From Chrysaora quinquecirrha (Eukaryota; Cnidaria; Scyphozoa; Semaeostomeae; Pelagiidae), in assembly GCA_014526335.1 (NCBI GenBank), contig JACTAT010000013.1, positions 5,453,182 to 5,517,181 on the forward strand: a stretch of 64,000 bases of DNA. The letters run 5' to 3'. Positions within the stretch are counted from its first letter, which is position 1. Each line of letters begins with the position of its first letter. Positions 56,212 to 64,000 of the stretch are shown one piece after another. A program made the translations under genes and the position numbers. Below the pieces are notes generated by a model. The model ran no database searches. It saw nothing but the letters and a program-made list of their open reading frames with translations, and was not told the DNA's origin.

Positions 56212-58200
56212 AAGTATGATAACAAAACTTATAAATTTATCATTACTTATGGTAATTAGAGAGTATTTTGTATAGTTGTATTAAACTTACTCTGTCATAC
56301 ACGTCAAAACTTATTAACTGTGCTGAGTTCAATGTGATCAAAATGATACAAGTGAAGTAGAACCTCTTATAACCGACACTTGTAGAACCAATTTTATCCT
56401 TCGTTGTAGAGAGTTGTCCGCAATATTGAGGTTGCGTAAATTTTGAAGAGTTTCCGAACTCAATTGAAGCTTGCAGTAAAAGTAAGAAAAAATTATCTTT
56501 CAGTGAGCTCTGTAGTTAAGGTGATTTCTGCTGAGGATTGTGACAATAAGCCCTGGCCAAGCTATCAAAAATATGTTTGTCAAGCATTAGAAGTTTACTT
56601 GTCAAACACTGGTCAAAAACAATGTCTGACCGTTTGGCCACATCACTTAACCACTTAACATACACCCTGGGAAAACAAAACATTGCTCGACGATAATTTT
56701 TGTTTGATACAAGCTTAAAATTTTTTGAAGTCATTGAAACCGTAAAAATATTTGGACCAATTCTGTTTTTCCAAGTAGTGTTTCGTGAAGTGGCCAAACG
56801 GTCAACAATGCTTTTAGAATTCTGAAAAATAATGATTGATCACTTGGCCAGGGCCTAAGACCACGGGGCCACAGAATGTAGATACAGTGTGTCATAAAAA
56901 TAGTAATTCGTGGAGATATTAAATTGAGCGATACTGTATTGAGATATTTAATATTCACAGTCGACTATTGTTTAGTCGATTGTTTGTAATGCAATGTTGA
57001 TTGATATTGTAATTTGTTGTGTATTTCGAGGGAATGTTCGTCCCCTTTTCGTGTAGTTTTTTCTGCCATTGTATTGTTTATACGTTTCATGCATTGCATT
57101 TGTAGAATTGATAATCCTGCACTGAATTTTTCTCTTCGAAGTTCGAGTTACCATGATATACCGAACGTACTTAATTCACTGAACGCCTGGCACGGCACGC
57201 TCCTTGATTTTTTCACCCCGAGGTAGCTGAGCGACAAATTTTGTGGAAAAGAGACGGACATTTCAAAAAAGGGTCAATCGCTTTAGTACAATGTTGTGAG
57301 CACAAAATTCTTTACTGGCCATTCTGAAAAAGGGGCGAGTTAAACTTAGGCTCCAATGACGTCATACAGTAAGTAGTACCGGCGCTTGGGCGAGTAAATT
57401 ATTCGGTAACTTGGTAACTTTTTTTACTTTAAAAGCATCGCTCTGTGACGTCGCCCCTTGAAGAGTAACCATTTTTTTTCATGAACGATTTCCTTTATTT
57501 TTTTATTTGATTTTTTCATTTCATTTCATTTTACTTTAACTTTACTTTTTCACTCTAACATTTATCTTTATTACTGCATTTCATTTTGTTTTTATTTTGT
57601 GTTTTAATACAACCAAGAGCAGCTCGATAAGTAGACCGGAGTAGACCACTAAATCATGAAATGCGTTGGAAGATTTGCACATGTACTATATTATTTCCAT
57701 CGAAGCGCTATAATGTAACAAGTAAAGTAGTTAGTGTTATAAACCCAATGTTGTATTCGCTATAAAGATTGTAATTTTCGGCAGTGAAGTTCAAGTCATT
57801 TCAGAAGATTTAAATTGCGCCGAATTCCTCATACTTCTTGGTTTTGTAATTCGATTGATGTCGTATTGGGCATATATTGGGAGATGAATTGTCAAATTTT
57901 CGATTATTAAAATTGGTTTCTGTGCGTTTGACATCTGCTTCACAGAACTGGGTTGGTCTGGTTTGTGGTCGCTACTTTTGCAATGGGTCGAAATGTGTCA
58001 GGATAAAAGAGGCACATGAATCGGGAATATGTGTGAAAACGGTTACAGTAAAACTCTGCAATGAACAACATGTTTTATGAAAAGCAGCCTTTTTTAGTTA
58101 TCAAAAAGATAGTATTAAACCTCTACCGGATTGCTGAAATTTTGTCTTTATCATACCCCATCTTCTCCTTTTCTCCCCAAAATCTTCAACTCCTGACCCT
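56212..58200. other. Intergenic region between the CLOCK-like gene and gene 3
   Basis: Holds the 3' UTR of the CLOCK-like gene, one MITE (56550-56855) and otherwise AT-rich sequence. A 67-codon frame at 57877-58080 has no motif and I did not accept it. Confidence 0.5.
56550..56855. mobile_element. PIF/Harbinger-like MITE with TAA duplication
   Basis: GCCCTGGCCAAGCTATCAAA and ATCACTTGGCCAGGGCC are inverted ends flanked by TAA (56547-56549 and 56856-56858). With the TTA copies elsewhere this shows a TWA target preference. Confidence 0.65.
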
Positions 58201-58229
58201 CGTTTAGGCTTTATGAACAAATAGAATCG

Positions 58230-58393
58230 AGACATTGACGTCATTATAGCGCAGGCACAGCACAAACAAAGGGCTTCTTTCTGATCTTGTTCTTGATCTG
58301 ATCGGAGGAGTTTCCAACGTGAGAAATGTGAAGTGGCTGGTGATTGAAACCTGTTCTTGTGAAGAACATTGGCAACTCTCTTCCAACCAAAAC
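58230..58393 (+). promoter_or_regulatory. Putative promoter with full CRE upstream of gene 3
   Basis: The palindrome TGACGTCA (58236-58243) lies 151 bp upstream of the proposed ATG at 58394, the usual place for a CREB/ATF site. The rest of the segment would be promoter or 5' UTR. Start site not determined. Confidence 0.35.
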
Positions 58394-58435
58394 ATGGGGT
58401 TGCGAAAATTCTTTGGCAACCTTTGTGGTGGATCG
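58394..58435 (+). CDS. Gene 3 candidate first coding exon
   Basis: Fourteen codons ending in TCG|GTATGA, phase 0, which fits the acceptor at 60294. Gly2 followed by basic residues and a Cys could suit lipid anchoring, but position 6 is Phe, so the myristoylation consensus is weak. Confidence 0.42.
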
Positions 58436-61400
58436 GTATGAATTTACAATTACTGCTCTTATTTAACTCTTGATCTAGGAAATTTTTATCATTTTATTGG
58501 TGTGAAATTTGTCATCTGTTGTCGCAACTCAACGGCCTAAAAATTTGACACCCCTTTTCAATCAGTGAATGAAAATGGCTTTAACGCTTTGGCCTACAAC
58601 ACCGAACACGCAATAATTTAACATAGTATAGTTAGTATTGAATTTTGTACTTTCTATAGTACTTTTGCATAATGTTGGATCTATTTGCTGCTGGTGAAAT
58701 GAAGGATTTTTCTACCATAAGAATGTATTTCCTTGCGTGCTTGCGAAAAAACTGTGGGCCAGGCCTTTCTTTGTTGTGGTGTTACACACTAATCAACTTA
58801 TCAGTAATGGTTTATGACAGGTTTTAAGTTACATTTTTTATCGATACGGTACTTTGACTTTACTTTTCACATAATAATTGCTCTTTAAAATTATTCCTAT
58901 CATTAGTAGCTCAGGTCTTATGACACGCATGCAAAACTCTTTATTGAACGGTCAGACCATGTGGATAAGAAGTTCCATGAGCTTATGTAAACAAAGTGTG
59001 TCTAGGATATTGTTTTCTGACAGTGTGCACACTGCAGTCCTTGTAGAATATTTTGCTTTCTTTGTTCTTATTGATGTGGGAAATTAAATAAATTTGGCTT
59101 TTTAATTTTGTTAAAAACATATCCAAATGCTTAAATATTGTGACTGAAAGCTTTAAGTTCTAAGCATTTTTAACCAATAGATTGCGGAACTTATGCCCGG
59201 GTGCAACTTGAAAAAGCTATAATAACTTTCAATTAGAAGCTAAAATCTAATTTCAGTAAATTTTCTGCCAAGGTTTAAGTCAGTAAGATCAAAAGCAAAT
59301 TTTGTAGCAGTTTTTACAAAATGTATACTTCTATCTATGAGAGCCTTTTGTTTCACTGAGTACACCATGCTGAGCCTGTGTGTTTGAAAAAGGGAGGAAC
59401 AAAGCAACCTGTTTTGCAAGATATATTATTCATAAGTTCTGTTTCTAAAACAACATTATTTAAAAATTGGTTTATGGTTTTTAATATTGAAAGTATAGGG
59501 TTAAAGAAAAAAACCATTTGTGTTCCCTGGCAGCACTTATTTATGTCTGACAGATGCTATTAGGGATGTTCAGTTGATAGAATATTGCTTTTCATGTTAC
59601 TTGCTAAGGCATTTTCCTGTCATTGTTGAAAAATTATCTGATAATTGTTGTTGTCAGGTGTTGCTTTTAGGCCATTGTTTATGTAGATAGGGCTTGGGAA
59701 ATGCCAGCCTTGACAACTCCATGAAAGTATTTGTTGTAGAGTAGACTGGTTCTTGCCCGCATTTTTTGGACAATTCCTGAAATTCTGAAGTCCTGAAATT
59801 CTTTCATTGGGTTTTAAATAATTTTTGTATTAAATGATGCTTATGAATAATGAATGACATAGAAATATCAAACTTTTGTGTGGACATCTGTTGCATATTA
59901 ATTGTGGCATTAAAAGCTACTACTTGCCACTCTAATAACCAGATAAGGCTAATAAATCTTGTAGGGTGTGGTTCCATAGCCAGAACTTCCAGGACTTAAA
60001 GTACTTGTTTCCTAAAATAATGTTCTAGTTTCTTTTAACTTGGTTTTTTAATAATCTTATTGAAAGGTCTAGTTATTGGTTCTAGCTAGCTATGGCCTAT
60101 TTTACTTACTAGTAGTCCTGGGGTACTTAATATATTTTGGGTACTGGGGATGTGCTGCCCAAAAGGGTATTGTTTTTAATGATTTTGGTATAAACATGGG
60201 TCTGAATTTTCTAGTCTTACTCATTGTGGCCTGATGTTATATTTTCCAGAACATTTAGTTTCAATCTCAGATGCTATCTTTACACTATTTCTAGAGGAGA
60301 AAAGACCATCATACTGAAGATGAAAGTCCAGTTGCAAAAACAAAAGATGATGAGAGGGATGCTGCAGAACCAACCATAGAATGCAATAAAGCACCAGATT
60401 CAAAGGCAAATGGACCTGAAGATGGTCCAGCGAAAAAAGCAAGTTATGAAACACTTGATGGAAGTCCCAGGATATACCGTAGAGAAGAAACTTCTGAGAC
60501 TGATTTATCTGTTCATAGAATCTTTGATGTTGCTGCTATGACCCCTGAATCTCTTGGAATTGCAACAACAGACAAAATATTTGAAAATTCAGTTGATGTT
60601 CTTGCTTCTTTTGTTGAGGAATCCAAGAATTTTAGAACTGTTCTTTTGAAGTTTGAGAGGCGTTACAGCAAAGATAAGAGACCAGACTTCAAAAAATGTT
60701 TTCAAATATATCTGAGAAATAAGGAAATCGGTAAATCTCAGGTGCACCTTCAACCAGAAGGATCAGAAAGCCATTTTGGAGCTGATGGAAGTGAAGATGG
60801 TAATCAATGAACATTTCTAATTTGATTACCAAGTTTGATCTATTTTATTTACTTTTTCTACCATAGGGGTCTTCAAAAATTTGCCTATAGGTGGTCATGG
60901 CTTCAGGCCATCATATGGCAAGTGCCCCTCCTGCCCTTTCCTGTAGGGACAAGGGATGGCAAAAGTGCCCTTTCAATAATACCAATAGTTTACTGGACAA
61001 TATTATTTCTGCACCCAGAAATTCAACTGAAGGCAATTTATGTTGAAACTTGATAGAACAGCAAATTGGCAATGCCAATTCTATTCAAATATAAGAAATA
61101 TACCATCTTATGTGATTCAAAATGAACACATGCAGAGACACAGCCAAAAGATGTTATAAAACATGCTTAATATTTGTTTAAACAATTTTGTTAGCATTTT
61201 AAGCCAATCTAAATTGCATGGGCCAAAAAAATTTCTGGGGAGAGTACCACCAAACTGCCAATTTCTTTGTCTCAACTGCCATCACATTCATAGTCACTCC
61301 CCTTGCCCTACCATAGCTCCAGTGTCCCAGACCAACCTAAATCCAAATTAGGCATTTATTCCAGGGAGAGCACTTATTTTACAAAATACGGTAAAAAGGA

Positions 61401-61908
61401 TTACTTTCTTCTTTTTGTTTCCAAACAAAAAGCTGTTGTTATTGCCAACGTTTTTGGGTTAGTATTTTGGAAATTGGCTGCTTTAGGCCTTCTGTGAGCA
61501 GTAAAGCAGCAAATAGACAGAAATCATGGAGTGAAAAACATTGAAAAAGTTTGGTTCTATCTTCTTTCAACAGAGTCTGTGGAACATTTGCTGGAGCTGA
61601 TACAAACTCATGGTGAGAAATTATTGGAAACAATTGAATCAACGAAACCAAAAGTTGACAGTGTAATTGAAGATGCAGAAAAGCATGACACAAAGGAATA
61701 TGTAAAAGAGAAGATAGAAGAAGAAGGACAGCAGGGATTATTATCAAAGTTTTCAGCACCTGGAAAGTACAGAAGGAACATGAAACAGCTGAAAAAACAA
61801 AGAAAATTCCTTGATGATATTGCTGTAGAAGTACGCTCAATATTGTCAGTTATGGAAGAGGAAAGTCATGAAAAATCATGTGAAGTCATTACTGAAGACA
61901 AACAGCCG
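58394..61908 (+). CDS. Gene 3: unrecognised protein, 5' part, three exons visible
   Basis: Exons 58394-58435 (ATG, MGLRKFFGNLCGGS, donor TCG|GTATGA), 60295-60799 (acceptor CACTATTTCTAG, donor GATG|GTAATC) and 61574-61908 (acceptor TTCTTTCAACAG, donor CCG|GTTAGT). Phases match and give 294 residues so far. Residues 15-80 are acidic/Lys-rich and disordered. Residues about 85-165 look folded and helical (KIFENSVDVLASFVEESKNF, FKKCFQIYLRNKEIG). Residues about 184-294 are charged helix. I do not recognise the family. The start is a guess supported by phase and a consensus donor. The gene probably continues beyond 61908. Confidence 0.6.
58436..60294. other. Gene 3 intron 1
   Basis: AT-rich sequence. 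At about 60110-60200 there is a dispersed block (CTGGGGTACTT..GGGGATGTGCTGCCC) also seen near 39110-39240. No further exon recognised. Confidence 0.45.
60295..60799 (+). CDS. Gene 3 exon 2
   Basis: 505 nt, phase 0 in, phase 1 out. The long open frame from the acceptor, with high Lys/Glu, then a helical segment around IFDVAAMTPESLGIATTD, supports coding. The frame reaches a stop only after the donor. Confidence 0.75.
61574..61908 (+). CDS. Gene 3 exon 3
   Basis: 335 nt, phase 1 in, phase 0 out. Helical, charged (LLELIQTHGEKLLETIEST; YRRNMKQLKKQRKFLDDIA). Beyond the donor the frame runs only to a TGA about 45 nt on. The next exon is not visible in this window. Confidence 0.72.
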
Positions 61909-62159
61909 GTTAGTTCTTTTAAATTTTTATCTTCATTTTCAACTGTAAATTGACCTGCAGTACTGCCTATTGTCATTTTTATACATCTTGCAGGCAAATG
62001 ACAGCTTTCAGTTCCAGAGTTCAGCTTATTTTTTAACTACACTGCTGTTTTCCTGTCGTTGGGATGGGTAATGCGTGAGTGTCTTGTTAGCAACATATAT
62101 TTCTCAATTTGCGCTTGTTTTTTTGGTGGCTTTGTTTAGCAATCCATGACTTGGAAGGA

Positions 62160-64000
62160 GCCCCACCAAATGTACGGTATTATTATTTATGACTGTGACA
62201 CGCTCCCTTCAGCGTACAGTGTTATTATTTATGACTGCGACACGCTCCCTTCAGCGTACGGTGTTATTATTTTTTACTGCAACACGCTCCCTTCAGCGTA
62301 CGTTGTTATTATTTATGTCTGCGACATGCTCCCTTCAGCGTACAGTGTTATTATTTATGACTGCGACACGCTCCCTTCAGCATAGTGTTTTTATTTATGG
62401 CTGCAACACGCTCCCTTCAGCGTACACTGTTATTATTTATGACTGCGACACGCTCCCTTCAGTGTACAGTGTTATTATTTATGTCTGCGACACGCTCCCT
62501 TCAGCGTACGGTGTTATTATTTATGACTGCGACACGCTCCCTTCAGTGTACAGTGTTATTATTTATGTCTGCGACACGCTCCCTTCAGCGTACAGTGTTA
62601 TTATTTGTGACTGTGACACGCTCCCTTCAGCGTAGTGTTTTTATTTATGGCTGCAACACGCTCCCTTCAGCGTACACTGTTATTATTTATGACTGTGACA
62701 CGCTCCCTTCAGCGTACAGTGTTATTAATTGTCTGCGACACGCTCCCTTCAGTGTACGGTGTTATTATTTATGACTGCAACATGCTCCCTTCAGCGTACA
62801 GTGTTATTATTTATGTCTGCGACACCCTCCCTTCAGCGTACGATGTTATTATTTTTTACTGCAACACGCTCCCTTCAGCGTATGTTGTTATTTGGTTATT
62901 ATTTATGACTGCGACACGCTCCCTTCAGTGTACAGTGTTATTATTTATGTCTGCGACACGCTCCCTTCAGCGTTCGGTGTTATTATTTATAACTGCAACA
63001 CGCTCCCTTCAGCGTACAGTGTTATTATTTATGACTGTGACATGCTCCCTTCAGCGTACAGTGTTATTATTTATGACTGTGACATGCTCCCTTCAGTGTA
63101 CGGTGTTATTATTTATGACTGCGACACGCTCCCTTCAGCGTACGGTGTTATTATTTATAACTGCAACACGCTCCCTTCAGCGTACGTTGTTATTATTTAT
63201 GTCTGCGACATGCTCCCTTCAGCGTACAGTGTTATTATTTATGACTGCGACACGCTCCCTTCAGCATAGTGTTTTTATTTATGGCTGCAACACGCTCCCT
63301 TCAGCGTACACTGTTATTATTTATGACTGTGACATGCTCCCTTCAGTGTACGGTGTTATTATTTATGACTGCGACACGCTCCCTTCAGTGTACGGTGTTA
63401 TTATTTATGACTGCGACACGCTCCCTTCAGCGTAGTGTTTTTATTTATGGCTGCAACACGCTCCCTTCAGCGTACTCTGTTATTATTTATGACTGTGACA
63501 CGCTCCCTTCAGCGTATGGTGTTATTGTTTATGACTGCGACACGCTCCCTTCAGCGTACGGTGTTATTATTTAAGACTGTGACACGCTCCCTTCAGCGTA
63601 CGGTGTTATTATTTATGACTGCGACACGCTCCCTTCAGCGTACGGTGTTAGTATTTATGACTGCGACACGCTCCCTTCAGCGTACGGTGTTATTATTTAT
63701 AACTGCAACACGCTCCCTTCAGCGTACGGTGTTATTGTTTATGACTGCGACACGCTCCCTTCAGCGTACGGTGCTATTATTTATAACTGCAACACACCTC
63801 CTTCAGCATACGGTGTTATTGTTTATGACTGCGACACGCTCCCTTCAGCGTACGGTGTTATTATTTATAACTGCAACACGCTCCCTTCAGCGTACGGTGT
63901 TATTATTTATGACTGCAACACGCTCCCTTCAGCGTACGGTGTTATTATTTATGACTGCGACACGCTCCCTTCAGCGTACGGTGTTAGTATTTATGACTGC
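62160..64000. repeat. 42-bp minisatellite, at least 43 units, running off the window
   Basis: The unit is GTTATTATTTATGACTGCGA followed by CACGCTCCCTTCAGCGTACGGT, 42 bp, so each frame would encode a 14-residue repeat. Shortened 40-bp units (AGTGTTTTTATTTATGGCTG) recur near 62384, 62634, 63268 and 63434 and shift the frame. That, together with the donor at 61908, argues for intronic or intergenic repeat rather than coding sequence. Confidence 0.92.

Noticed and set aside
57877..58080. 67-codon frame preceded by CTGCTTCACAG.
   Set aside because: No similarity, and its phase does not link it to gene 3; composition is ordinary for intergenic DNA.
62160..64000. CRISPR-like array or a repeat-protein gene.
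   Set aside because: Units are directly tandem with no unique spacers, the context is eukaryotic, and 40-bp units break every long frame.

Overview
The window looks like metazoan nuclear DNA, AT-rich, with long introns full of small DNA transposons. The closest feel is a cnidarian (coral or sea anemone). That assignment is an inference from protein flavour and repeat content, not something a single sequence proves. Three multi-exon genes lie on the + strand. I rebuilt them by following reading frame across GT-AG introns, and every junction listed keeps frame.

Gene 1 (201-21086, ten coding exons, 825 residues) is an optineurin/NEMO-family adaptor. It has a NEMO-like N-terminus with a candidate LC3-interacting motif, long coiled coils, a UBAN ubiquitin-binding motif and a C-terminal C2HC zinc finger. 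Its penultimate intron (11285-19061) holds a ~5.6 kb array of about 29 tandem ~199-bp monomers. On the minus strand these look tRNA-derived.

The intergenic part (21087-24470) is a transposon graveyard. It contains a PIF/Harbinger-like MITE, a 502-bp deleted hAT element that keeps the end of its transposase and has a perfect 8-bp target duplication, and a LINE reverse-transcriptase fragment split by a second hAT-like element, also with a perfect 8-bp duplication.

Gene 2 (24595-56211, 17 coding exons, 1241 residues) is a bHLH-PAS transcription factor, best read as CLOCK/NPAS2-like: bHLH, PAS-A, PAS-B, a coiled coil, long Gln-rich segments and an acidic hydrophobic tail. A CACGTG E-box, a CRE-like site and a CCAAT box lie 85-121 bp upstream of its ATG. 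Its introns hold a ~2 kb foldback element whose arms are tandem repeats (27.65-29.71 kb), a 2,067-bp TIR element with an 8-bp target duplication (46742-48808), several MITE families and an AACT microsatellite.

Gene 3 (58394 to at least 61908, + strand) is an unrecognised protein. Three exons are visible, and a full palindromic CRE lies about 150 bp upstream. Its next intron appears to enter a 42-bp minisatellite (62160-64000) that runs off the window.

No bacterial-style operons, CRISPR arrays, rRNA or functional tRNA genes were seen. Most open frames in the satellites are artefacts of stop-free repeats.
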